Source of the DNA: Klenkia sp.
Lineage (GTDB): Bacteria; Actinomycetota; Actinomycetes; Mycobacteriales; Geodermatophilaceae
Assembly (NCBI GenBank): GCA_025966215.1
Contig: JAOPVM010000448.1
Span: forward strand, 1 to 6,010
DNA: 6,010 nt
Reading direction: 5' to 3'
Shown: one piece after another, positions 1-5,169 of the stretch
Layout of the letters: the number at the start of each line of letters is the position of its first letter
How positions within the stretch are numbered: the first letter of the stretch is position 1
The notes under the pieces: model-generated
The model's input: the letters and a program-made list of their open reading frames with translations, nothing else
Told to the model about the DNA's origin: nothing
The model's database searches: none
Translations under genes and position numbers: made by a program

Positions 1-2
1 GT

Positions 3-56
3 CTGGACGACGGTGCCGCGGCCACCGCGCGCACGCTGGCCGGCCCGCGCCCGTGA
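3..56 (+). CDS. 3' end of an unidentified upstream gene (17 codons plus stop)
   Basis: Frame 3 is open from the left edge and ends at TGA 54-56. It gives the tail LDDGAAATARTLAGPRP. The stop overlaps the GTG start of the next gene in a GTGA junction, the usual layout of translationally coupled genes, so this is probably the real end of a co-transcribed gene. The tail is too short to assign a family. In gentisate pathway clusters the isomerase gene often sits beside a fumarylpyruvate hydrolase, gentisate dioxygenase or 3-hydroxybenzoate 6-monooxygenase, but nothing in these 17 residues tests that. Confidence 0.6.
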   Translation: MDDGAAATARTLAGPRP

Positions 57-754
57 CCGCCCCGGGCGCACCGACGCAGGTGCTGGCGTGGTGGGCGGCG
101 GGGGAGGAGCACCTGGCCACCGCCCTGGGCCGGCTCACCGACGAGGAGCTGGACGCTCCGTCGCTGCTGCCCGGCTGGACCCGGCACCGGCTGCTGGCCC
201 ACGTCGCCCGCAACGCCGACGCACTGGTCAACCTGCTGACCTGGGCGCGCACCGGGGTGGAGACCCCGATGTACGCCTCGAACGAGGCCCGGTCGGCGGG
301 CATCGACAGTGCCGCCGCGCTGGCCCCGGGACAGCTGCGCACCGAGGTGCTCGGTTCGGTGGTCCGGTTGGCCGCTGCCGTGGACGCACTGCCGGAGGAG
401 GCCTGGGCCCACGAGGTGCGTACCGCCCAGGGCCGGATGGTCCCGGCGACCGAGGTGCCGTGGATGCGGTGCCGCGAGGTGTGGGTGCACGCGGTCGACC
501 TGGACGCCGGGGTCGGCTTCGACGAGGTGCCCGCGGACGTGGGTGCCGCACTGGTGGACGACGTGTTCCGGATGTGGGACCGCCGGGACGAGGTGCCCGA
601 CGTCGTCCTGTTCGTCGGCGACCGGACCTGGGGCACCGGAGCGCTGGCCGTCTCCGGGGAGCTGCCCGCCGTGCTGGCCTGGGTGACCGGTCGCTCCGAG
701 GGTGCCGACCTCACCGCCGACGGCCCGCTGCCCGCCCTGCCCGCCTGGCTCTGA
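53..754 (+). CDS. Mycothiol-dependent maleylpyruvate isomerase family protein
   Basis: A 233-residue cytoplasmic protein of the DinB-like, metal-dependent mycothiol transferase/isomerase superfamily. The N-terminal helical domain has the family signature LLPGWTRHRLLAHVARNADAL (residues 38-58, with H50). The second metal-site motif is REVWVHAVDLDAG (141-153, with E142 and H146). From memory, the Corynebacterium glutamicum enzyme binds zinc through His52, Glu144 and His148. The same spacing, shifted by two, is complete here, so the site looks intact. The C-terminal WVTGRSEG (R214) may match that enzyme's catalytic arginine. Length fits the family (about 240). The known reaction is cis-trans isomerisation of maleylpyruvate to fumarylpyruvate in gentisate breakdown, but many members act on other or unknown substrates. 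GTG 53 is chosen because it overlaps the upstream stop (GTGA), which suggests coupled translation; no Shine-Dalgarno is visible. Family assignment is strong; the substrate is inferred. Confidence 0.88.
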   Translation: MTAPGAPTQVLAWWAAGEEHLATALGRLTDEELDAPSLLPGWTRHRLLAHVARNADALVNLLTWARTGVETPMYASNEARSAGIDSAAALAPGQLRTEVLGSVVRLAAAVDALPEEAWAHEVRTAQGRMVPATEVPWMRCREVWVHAVDLDAGVGFDEVPADVGAALVDDVFRMWDRRDEVPDVVLFVGDRTWGTGALAVSGELPAVLAWVTGRSEGADLTADGPLPALPAWL

Positions 755-795
755 CGCCCGAGCGGGAATGCCACCGGGCGGAGGTCGTTCGACCT
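755..795 (+). promoter_or_regulatory. Two small inverted repeats between the isomerase and oxidoreductase genes
   Basis: Directly after the isomerase stop, CGCCCG (755-760) and CGGGCG (775-780) can pair around a 14-base loop, giving a weak hairpin without a T-run. It is followed by AGGTCG-TT-CGACCT (782-795), a 14-base inverted repeat whose 2-base loop is too tight for a good RNA hairpin and so looks more like a protein binding site. Either could separate or regulate expression of the downstream oxidoreductase. In DNA this GC-rich, short inverted repeats also arise by chance. Confidence 0.25.
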
Positions 796-826
796 GGGGA
801 GGGCCGTGAGGTCCTCCGCGCCGACC

Positions 827-833
827 AGGAAGG
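827..833 (+). promoter_or_regulatory. Shine-Dalgarno for the luciferase-like oxidoreductase
   Basis: AGGAAGG lies 10 bases before ATG 844. It fixes the start within a reading frame that stays open far upstream through the isomerase gene. Confidence 0.8.
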
Positions 834-843
834 CCCCACCCTC

Positions 844-1833
844 ATGTCGTTCCCGCTCTCCGTCCTCGACCTGGCGCCCGTCGCCCCCGGCGAGACGGTC
901 ACCGACAGCATCGCCGCCAGCGTGGCGCTGGCCCAGCGCGCGGAGGAGCAGGGCTACACGCGGGTCTGGTACGCCGAGCACCACAACATGCCGAGCATCG
1001 CCTCCTCGGCGACCAGCGTGCTGATCTCCCACGTCGGGGCGCACACGACGACCATCCGGCTCGGCGCCGGCGGGGTCATGCTGCCCAACCACTCGCCGCT
1101 GGTGATCGCCGAGCAGTTCGGCACCCTGGACGCGATGTACCCCGGGCGCATCGACCTGGGCCTGGGCCGCGCTCCCGGCTCGGACCAGAACACGATGTAC
1201 GCGATGCGCACCGACCCGCGTTCGTCGGACCGCTTCCCGCAGGACGTGCTGGAGCTGCAGGCCTACTTCGCCGGGGACACCCGGGTGCCCGGGGTGGACG
1301 CCATCCCCGGCCGCGGCGCGCACGTCCCGCTCTACATCCTGGGCTCCTCGACCTTCGGTGCCCAGCTCGCCGCAGCTCTGGGCCTGCCCTACGCGCACGC
1401 CTCGCACTTCGCCCCGCAGGCGCTGCGCGCGGCGGTGGAGATCTACCGCCGGGACTTCCAGCCCTCGCTGCAGCTGCAGGCCCCGCACGTGATCGCCGGG
1501 GCCAACGTGGTCGCCGCCGACACCACCGAGGCCGCCCGCGCCGAGTTCGAGGGCATGCGCCGGATCCGGGCCACCTCGCTGTTCGGCCGGGGCAAGACCT
1601 TCACCGACGAGGAGGCCCAGCTGCTGCTGGACTCCGGTGCCGGGCAGCAGATCGACGCGATGCTCACCCACTCCGCGGTCGGCACGCCGTCCGAGGTGCG
1701 CGAGCAGCTCATCGAGTTCCGGCGCTTCGCCGACGCCGACGAGGTCATCGTCGGGCACGCGTCCACCACGCTGGAGGGCCGGCTGCGGTCGACCACCCTG
1801 ACGGCCGAGGCGATGGAGACCGTCAGCGCCTGA
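844..1833 (+). CDS. LLM-class flavin-dependent oxidoreductase (YhbW/MsnO8-like)
   Basis: A 329-residue single-domain TIM-barrel enzyme of the bacterial luciferase-like monooxygenase family, expected to use reduced FMN (or F420 in some actinobacterial relatives) in the cytoplasm. Visible landmarks are the N-terminal strand SFPLSVLDLAPV (2-13), VWYAEHHNMPSIASSA (41-56), GAGGVMLPNHSPLVIAEQFG (74-93), GRIDLGLGRAPGSD (101-114), VPLYILGSSTFGAQLAAALG (161-180) and LPYAHASHF (181-189). This order and the length match the MsnO8/YhbW subgroup (E. coli YhbW is about 335 residues), including the AEHH and LGRAPGSD segments. ATG 844 is supported by AGGAAGG upstream. The gene follows the isomerase by 89 bases on the same strand and could share its transcript. 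The substrate cannot be read from the sequence. Members of this subgroup are usually annotated as alkanal-type monooxygenases without proof. No sign of truncation or frameshift. Confidence 0.92.
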   Translation: MSFPLSVLDLAPVAPGETVTDSIAASVALAQRAEEQGYTRVWYAEHHNMPSIASSATSVLISHVGAHTTTIRLGAGGVMLPNHSPLVIAEQFGTLDAMYPGRIDLGLGRAPGSDQNTMYAMRTDPRSSDRFPQDVLELQAYFAGDTRVPGVDAIPGRGAHVPLYILGSSTFGAQLAAALGLPYAHASHFAPQALRAAVEIYRRDFQPSLQLQAPHVIAGANVVAADTTEAARAEFEGMRRIRATSLFGRGKTFTDEEAQLLLDSGAGQQIDAMLTHSAVGTPSEVREQLIEFRRFADADEVIVGHASTTLEGRLRSTTLTAEAMETVSA

Positions 1834-1839
1834 GCGGGC

Positions 1840-2076
1840 TCACCACAGCGCCAGTTCGGCGCAGGTCGGGCAGAGGTGGCCGATCACCTCGGGGTCCGGC
1901 GGCCACGCGGCGTCGTCGTCGTGGGTGACGTAGGCGCCGCACAGGGCGTTGCGCCGGCCCCCGGCCGCACTGCCGATGGTGGCGTGCGCCGGGCCGATCA
2001 GCGTGGGGCGGGTGCCGCCGCCGACGAGTGAGCCGACCATCATCTCGGCGCGCGCCGTCCGGTAGCGGAAACCCAT
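1840..2076 (-). CDS. Small Cys/His-containing protein, unknown function
   Basis: I do not recognise this 78-residue protein. It begins MGFRYRTARAEMM and ends VIGHLCPTCAELALW. Cys46 and His52 (LCGAYVTHDDD), together with His67, Cys69 and Cys72 (GHLCPTC), could form a small zinc knuckle. No membrane segment or signal peptide is visible. The frame is open further upstream, to an ATG at 2226. I chose ATG 2076 because the MGFRYR beginning is compact and the upstream extension is low-complexity and Arg-rich, but no Shine-Dalgarno precedes 2076, so the start is uncertain. The stop lies only 6 bases from the stop of the convergent oxidoreductase gene. The gene faces away from the helical protein gene at 2284 across a repeat-bearing intergenic region. 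Confidence 0.6.
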   Translation of the reverse strand: MGFRYRTARAEMMVGSLVGGGTRPTLIGPAHATIGSAAGGRRNALCGAYVTHDDDAAWPPDPEVIGHLCPTCAELALW

Positions 2077-2155
2077 GCGACGAGGGTGCCGGGACAGGTG
2101 CCCACCAGGGGGCAGGCGAGGCCGTGTCCTGGCGTCGGTGCACCTCAGCAGCCCC

Positions 2156-2197
2156 ATGCGTCCCACCAGCGAGGCCGTCGGCGTGATGCATCCCACT
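2156..2197 (+). repeat. Direct repeat pair ATGCRTCCCAC, 31-base period
   Basis: Two 11-base copies differ at one position (G/A), at 2156-2166 and 2187-2197, in the divergent promoter region. Same-face spacing suggests a possible tandem operator for a regulator of one or both flanking genes. This is inference from spacing only. Confidence 0.35.
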
Positions 2198-2270
2198 GCT
2201 AGCCGGGTGCTTGCTGTGGTTAGCACTCTGCCATGGTGGGCAGGTCAGAACTCGACACCGACTTCGACAC

Positions 2271-2276
2271 GAGGAG
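2271..2276 (+). promoter_or_regulatory. Shine-Dalgarno for the helical protein gene
   Basis: GAGGAG ends 7 bases before ATG 2284. It favours that start over the in-frame ATG at 2233, which has no ribosome binding site and would add 17 non-helical residues. Confidence 0.8.
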
Positions 2277-2283
2277 ACCCACC

Positions 2284-3252
2284 ATGGCCGACACCACCAC
2301 CCTGATCGCCCAGCTGCGCGCCCTGCTGCTGCTCACCCAGACCGAGGAGCAGGTCGCCCGCACCCGCGTCGGCCAGGCCCGCACCGAGGCCGTCCGTCGC
2401 GAGCTGGCCCAGAACGCCGACAACGCGGCCGCGCGCACCGAGGCCATCGCCGCCCAGCTGCGCTCCCTGGGTGGGGTGCCGGACGTCGTCACCCCCGCCC
2501 TCGGCCGGCTGGGCGCCGTGCTCAAGGCGACCGTCGAGCAGGCCAGCCCGCTGGACGAGGCCCTGCTGTCCGACCTGTCCCTGGAGCACCAGCTGCTGGA
2601 CCGCGCCACCTACCTCAAGGTGCTCGCCCAGACCGCCGAGCTGCCTCGGGTCGTCCGGCTCGCCGAGCGCCTGGTCACCGCGCACACCGCCACCGTCGAG
2701 TGGCTGACCGTCGTCATCGCCGAGACCGCCCTCGGTGGCCCGGCCGCCCTGCGCGCCACCCCGATGCAGCGCGTCGCCGGCGGGGCCACCAAGCTCGCCG
2801 CCTTCCCGGCCCGCTACGTCGCGGACTCGGTGAACCGGGTCGTGGAGACCACCTCCCAGGCCACCGACGCTGCGCAGGAGAAGGTCAACGCCGCCGCGGC
2901 GAAGGCCACCAGTTTCGCCGGCGCGGTCCGCGAGTCCCTGGCCTCGGGCCGCAACGCCTCCCTCAAGGAGGCCGAGGTCCAGGCCGAGCGCGAGGACGCC
3001 ACCGAGACCGCCGAGGCGATCCACGAGGTGCGCTCCGAGCTGGGCGCCCTCGACGCCGCCGAGCTGCCGGTCAAGGACTACGACACCCTCAGCGTGACCA
3101 AGACCGTCGAGGCCGTGAAGGGCCTGACCGACGCCGCCGACCTCGAGGCCGTGATCCGCTACGAGGAGACCCACAAGGACCGCACCTCGGTCGTCAACGC
3201 CGCCCAGACGACGCTGGCCGCCCTGGCCAAGGAGGCCGTCGGCATCAGCTGA
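2284..3252 (+). CDS. Ferritin-like, all-helical protein of unknown function
   Basis: A 322-residue soluble protein, almost entirely predicted helix and rich in Ala, Glu and Thr. Residues 1-150 form long amphipathic helices, with acidic/His positions (E21, E22, E101-H102, E128, H134, E139) of the kind used by four-helix ferritin-like bundles. I would call this half ferritin-like, though a complete di-iron ExxH pair set cannot be shown by eye. Residues 170-250 look like an elongated charged helix or coiled coil. Residues 262-300 carry PVKDYDTLSV, then LTDAADLEAVIRYEETHKDR, a small helical module (DYxxL...YExxHKxR) I recall from the C-termini of other actinobacterial proteins, including lipid-droplet-associated-type proteins. 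No signal peptide or membrane segment is seen. The gene is monocistronic: its own promoter region lies upstream and a strong terminator follows 16 bases after the stop. A structural, stress or surface-binding role is possible; none is shown. Confidence 0.82.
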   Translation: MADTTTLIAQLRALLLLTQTEEQVARTRVGQARTEAVRRELAQNADNAAARTEAIAAQLRSLGGVPDVVTPALGRLGAVLKATVEQASPLDEALLSDLSLEHQLLDRATYLKVLAQTAELPRVVRLAERLVTAHTATVEWLTVVIAETALGGPAALRATPMQRVAGGATKLAAFPARYVADSVNRVVETTSQATDAAQEKVNAAAAKATSFAGAVRESLASGRNASLKEAEVQAEREDATETAEAIHEVRSELGALDAAELPVKDYDTLSVTKTVEAVKGLTDAADLEAVIRYEETHKDRTSVVNAAQTTLAALAKEAVGIS

Positions 3253-3268
3253 CCCCCGCACCGCGGCA

Positions 3269-3300
3269 AGCGCCCTCTCCGGGATCCCGGAGAGGGCGCT
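3269..3300. terminator. Intrinsic terminator: perfect 32-base palindrome
   Basis: A perfect 16+16 inverted repeat runs from AGCGCCCTCTCCGGGA to its exact complement, centred on GGGATCCC, and is followed by TTTCTGCG on the plus strand. It lies 16 bases after the stop of the helical protein gene and 16 bases before the stop of the convergent gene, so it probably ends transcription from both sides. The T-run is better for the plus-strand gene. Confidence 0.88.
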
Positions 3301-3316
3301 TTCTGCGTTCTCGGCG

Positions 3317-3703
3317 TCAGCTGGTGGGGCGGTCGCCCAGGAGGTCGGGGGCGAGGTCGTCCTGGTGGGCGTCCCAGGCCTCGGCTCCGGTGAGGCCGAC
3401 GGCGGCGCCGATGTCGGCCCAGTCGGCGCCGGCGAGGCGGGCGGCGGTCACGGCGGCGGTGTCGCTCTCGTGGGCCTTGCGGGAGATGACCTCACCGAGG
3501 GCGAGCAGCTCCAGTGCCTCCTCGGTGTCCAGCGCGGTGGCGGTCGCGTGGAAGTCCTGCCAGATCTCGGACGCGGTGTTCGTCGTCGCCGGGTCCGTGG
3601 ACCGGGCGGCGTTCTCGCTGTCCTTGCGGGTCAGGTAGCTCAGCCGGTTGGCCGCGGCGCTGAGGGACAGCTCGCCGTCGAGCACCTCGGGGGTGATGGT
3701 CAC
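3317..3703 (-). CDS. Small protein with a helix-turn-helix-like C-terminal segment
   Basis: A 128-residue acidic, mostly helical protein I cannot name. Residues 82-113 (TAAVTAARLAGADWADIGAA, then VGLTGAEAWDAH) resemble the actinobacterial helix-turn-helix pattern AxxAGxxWxxIGxxLGxxxxxA, seen in small proteins and in sigma-region-4-like domains. The usual basic recognition-helix residues are largely missing and the segment is acidic, so DNA binding is doubtful. Residues 1-80 are two or three helices with no motif. GTG 3703 is used as the start. GGAG lies only 3 bases before it, closer than normal, and the frame stays open upstream, where a CTG at 3712 would add Leu-Glu-Arg. The gene converges on the helical protein gene across a shared terminator and diverges from the gene at 3866, leaving 162 bases for promoters. 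Confidence 0.72.
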   Translation of the reverse strand: MTITPEVLDGELSLSAAANRLSYLTRKDSENAARSTDPATTNTASEIWQDFHATATALDTEEALELLALGEVISRKAHESDTAAVTAARLAGADWADIGAAVGLTGAEAWDAHQDDLAPDLLGDRPTS

Positions 3704-3865
3704 CCGCTCCAGGGTCCACAGACAGGCCGGGAGTCGCTCGCCCTGCGTGAGGATTCAACCGAACGGTGCCCGACACCCCGGCGGCGCTCGCTGTTCGTGG
3801 TCGGCTCCTCACCCGTGCGGAGGACGCCGGGTACAGCACAGCGTCCCGCGGCCGATGACCGGAAC
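3704..3865. promoter_or_regulatory. Divergent intergenic region, promoters not resolved
   Basis: These 162 bases separate two divergent starts and should contain both promoters. I see no -35/-10 pair that I would defend. Short inverted repeats occur (ACCG-AA-CGGT at 3758-3767; ACCCG at 3811-3815 with CGGGT at 3828-3832), but at this GC content they carry little weight. Confidence 0.25.
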
Positions 3866-4627
3866 GTGAGCTGGGTGACGAGACGAGCGCCGGGACGGCT
3901 GGCTGCCGCGCTGGCCGACGGCGAGTCCGTCGTCGCCGTCTCCGACTGCGTGCCGCTGGGCGAGCCGGCCGAGGAGCCCGTCGAGACGACCGTGCGGACC
4001 GCCGTGCTCACCGATCGCTCCCTCTACTGCAGCGTGGGGGACGCCGACGTCGTCCCGCTGCCCTTCACCCGGATGCGCGAGCTGTCCCGCCGCGGTCTGG
4101 CGCTGCTGTTCTTCCGGATCGACGACAGCCATGCCACCTGGGAGCTGCGCGACCACCGCTTCGCCGATCGGGCCGAGCGTCGCTTCGCCCAGCACGGCCT
4201 CCTGGCGCACCGCGCCTGGGTGGGCACCCCGCGCGACCCGGGCCGGGAGCCCCCGGCCTTCCGGCACCACGCGCACCTCGACGTGCTCCAGCGGATCGCC
4301 GCCGGCGCCGACCCGACCGCCGCTGCTGCCGAGCAACGGGTGCTGGTCGACCAGCTGGTCTTCCACAGCACGGGTGACCGTGCCTCGTGCCGGGCCGCAC
4401 TGCGCCGGATCGGGGCGGTGCACCGTCGGCTGCAGACAGATCTCGCTCTGCTCGCCGATGCCGCGCCCACTCTGACGCCGGCCCAGCACGCCCAGGTCCT
4501 GCTCGATCAGCCTTCCCCGTGGGAGGGACCGGTCATCGACCACGACGACGTCCCCACCGACGCCGAGCTCGCCGGGCTCACCCCGGACGGGCCGCTGCGG
4601 GTGAGCTCGCACCGCACGTCCGGCTGA
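3866..4627 (+). CDS. Hypothetical protein, possible PH-like N-terminal half
   Basis: A 253-residue cytoplasmic protein without signal peptide or membrane segment. Residues 20-95 alternate short strands in the order of small bacterial PH-like folds: ESVVAVSDCVPL, then TVRTAVLTDRSLYCSV, ADVVPLPFTRMREL and LALLFFRIDDSHATWEL. The 'xAVLTDRxLY...VxPLPFxRxxEL' run is typical of such domains, and W92 ELRDHRFADRAERRF begins the closing helix. Residues 135-215 are helical (HAHLDVLQRIAAGADPTAAA; QRVLVDQLVFHS; LRRIGAVHRRLQTDLALLAD). The last 40 residues are acidic and loop-like. PH-like domains usually bind lipid or protein partners; the fold is my inference and no catalytic motif is seen. The start is GTG 3866, weakly supported by an upstream CCGGAAC; GTG 3875 is an alternative 9 bases later. 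The frame is open far upstream over the antisense of the neighbouring gene, which I reject as coding. Confidence 0.72.
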   Translation: MSWVTRRAPGRLAAALADGESVVAVSDCVPLGEPAEEPVETTVRTAVLTDRSLYCSVGDADVVPLPFTRMRELSRRGLALLFFRIDDSHATWELRDHRFADRAERRFAQHGLLAHRAWVGTPRDPGREPPAFRHHAHLDVLQRIAAGADPTAAAAEQRVLVDQLVFHSTGDRASCRAALRRIGAVHRRLQTDLALLADAAPTLTPAQHAQVLLDQPSPWEGPVIDHDDVPTDAELAGLTPDGPLRVSSHRTSG

Positions 4628-4631
4628 GCAG

Positions 4632-4868
4632 CTACCAGCGCAACGGGCGCGTGGCCCGGGAGTCCGCCGTCCGACAGGCCCGGCAGTGGCCCCAGGTCAC
4701 CAGCTGCACGGGGGAGGTCTGCACCCCGCACTCGGGGCAGGCGGCCGCTTCGGAGTTGGTCTCCTGGGCCTGCCGCACCTCGGCGGTGCGTGCTTCGTGG
4801 ATGGTCTCGTCGCCCTTGCAGGGGCAGCCGAGGTGGTCGTCAGCGCAGCGTCCGAGACGTACGGCGAT
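4632..4868 (-). CDS. Zinc-ribbon-like small protein, apparent ATC start
   Basis: The C-terminal half is clearly protein-like: AAACPECGVQTSPVQLVTWG (41-60) followed by HCRACRTADSRATRPLRW (61-78). Its CPxC and CRxC pairs (C44, C47, C62, C65) make a classic four-cysteine zinc ribbon. An earlier cluster, CADDHLGCPC (C8, H12, C15, C17), could bind a second metal. The third codon positions are almost all G or C in this frame. The problem is the start. No ATG, GTG or TTG occurs in frame between the upstream gene and a GTG at codon 31, which would delete the first cysteine cluster. The best site is ATC 4868-4866, placed 6 bases after GGAGG. Alternatives are a start inside the upstream gene, a +1 frameshift from it, or a sequencing error. 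The function is unknown; the gene probably shares a transcript with the gene at 5163. Its stop is 4 bases from the convergent stop at 4627. Confidence 0.65.
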   Translation of the reverse strand: MAVRLGRCADDHLGCPCKGDETIHEARTAEVRQAQETNSEAAACPECGVQTSPVQLVTWGHCRACRTADSRATRPLRW

Positions 4869-4874
4869 GGTGCA

Positions 4875-4879
4875 CCTCC
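4875..4879 (-). promoter_or_regulatory. Shine-Dalgarno GGAGG in front of an ATC codon
   Basis: On the minus strand GGAGG is followed by six bases (TGCACC) and then ATC, which is in frame with the zinc-ribbon protein. This is textbook spacing. The out-of-frame GTG that begins inside the Shine-Dalgarno cannot serve this frame. The site decides the proposed start. Confidence 0.5.
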
Positions 4880-4953
4880 AGGTGTCGGGGTCGACGCTAG
4901 CCGCCTTCGCGGGCGCAGGGCAGTCCCCCGGGGCGATCGTGACCCGCCCGGGA

Positions 4954-5163
4954 TCAGTCCAGCGGGTCGATGCGCCGCAGGAACGACCGGATCGCGAGGT
5001 GGTGGGACAACGACTCGCGGTGCTCGTCGCACGCGGTCCACACCTTCTCCCGGTCGGGGGTGTGCACCTTCGGGTTGTTCCAGACCACGGACCAGACGGC
5101 AGGGGTGCGGCAGCCCTTGGCCGAGCAGAGCACGACGTCGGGCGCGAACGGCGGAGGGACCAC
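4954..5163 (-). CDS. Small conserved Cys/His protein of actinobacteria, unknown function
   Basis: A 69-residue protein that contains LCSAKGCRTPAVWSVVWNNP (12-31), HTPDREKVWTACDEHRESLS (34-53) and FLRRIDPLD at the C-terminus. The CSxxGC, WxxxWNNPKxHTPxRxKxWxACxEHxxxLxxxLxxRxFL pattern is one I recall as a small, widely conserved actinobacterial family, sometimes mislabelled 'acetone carboxylase'; it is far too short to be that enzyme. Cys13, Cys18, Cys45 and His48 could bind one zinc ion. GTG 5163 is chosen because the recognisable region begins just after it. There is no Shine-Dalgarno, but TACGGT lies six bases upstream, which fits a leaderless transcript, common in actinobacteria. The frame is open to an ATG at 5334; that extension is Arg-rich and looks non-coding. 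The zinc-ribbon gene follows on the same strand. Confidence 0.78.
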   Translation of the reverse strand: MVPPPFAPDVVLCSAKGCRTPAVWSVVWNNPKVHTPDREKVWTACDEHRESLSHHLAIRSFLRRIDPLD

Positions 5164-5169
5164 GACGTG

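Larger units (their letters stand above)
2077..2283. promoter_or_regulatory. Divergent intergenic region with repeated motifs
   Basis: These 207 bases should hold the promoters of both flanking divergent genes. No convincing -35/-10 pair stands out; TAGCAC (2221-2226) matches an actinobacterial TAGGAT-type -10 at only four of six positions. Repeats are present. ATGCGTCCCAC (2156-2166) recurs as ATGCATCCCAC (2187-2197) with the same orientation and a 31-base period, close to three helical turns. CCCACCAG followed by CGAGGCCGT occurs at 2101-2124, with 8 extra bases between the two blocks, and again at 2162-2178. GATGCATC (2185-2192) is an 8-base palindrome. The pattern is compatible with an operator or with a small decayed duplication. 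Confidence 0.4.

Noticed and set aside
13..1833. One 606-residue protein covering both the isomerase and the oxidoreductase
   Set aside because: The first 277 codons are Arg/Pro/Gly-rich shadow of the isomerase in another frame. The oxidoreductase has its own Shine-Dalgarno and a natural N-terminus at 844.
2220..2246. TTAGCACTC, the left half of a CIRCE heat-shock operator, upstream of the helical protein gene
   Set aside because: The right half at the required 9-base spacing is GGGCAGGTC, which matches GAGTGCTAA at only two of nine positions. A half site alone does not make a CIRCE element.
2245..3261. A 338-codon open frame on the minus strand, antisense to the helical protein gene
   Set aside because: Its translation is a Gly/Leu/Val-rich low-complexity product, as expected from the antisense of a GC-rich gene. 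It has no recognisable domain and it spans the real gene.
2211..3638. A 475-codon plus-strand open frame overlapping the helical gene
   Set aside because: It is Arg/Pro/Gly-rich throughout, is a shifted-frame shadow of the helical gene, and crosses the strong terminator at 3269-3300.
3365..3865. N-terminal extension of the hypothetical protein (to 420 residues)
   Set aside because: The extension overlaps the antisense of the HTH-like gene and is Gly/Val-rich. Credible protein sequence begins only at GTG 3866 or 3875.
4954..5163. Annotation as acetone carboxylase
   Set aside because: The name is attached to similar small proteins by database propagation, as I recall it. A 69-residue Cys/His protein cannot be a subunit with that activity on this evidence.
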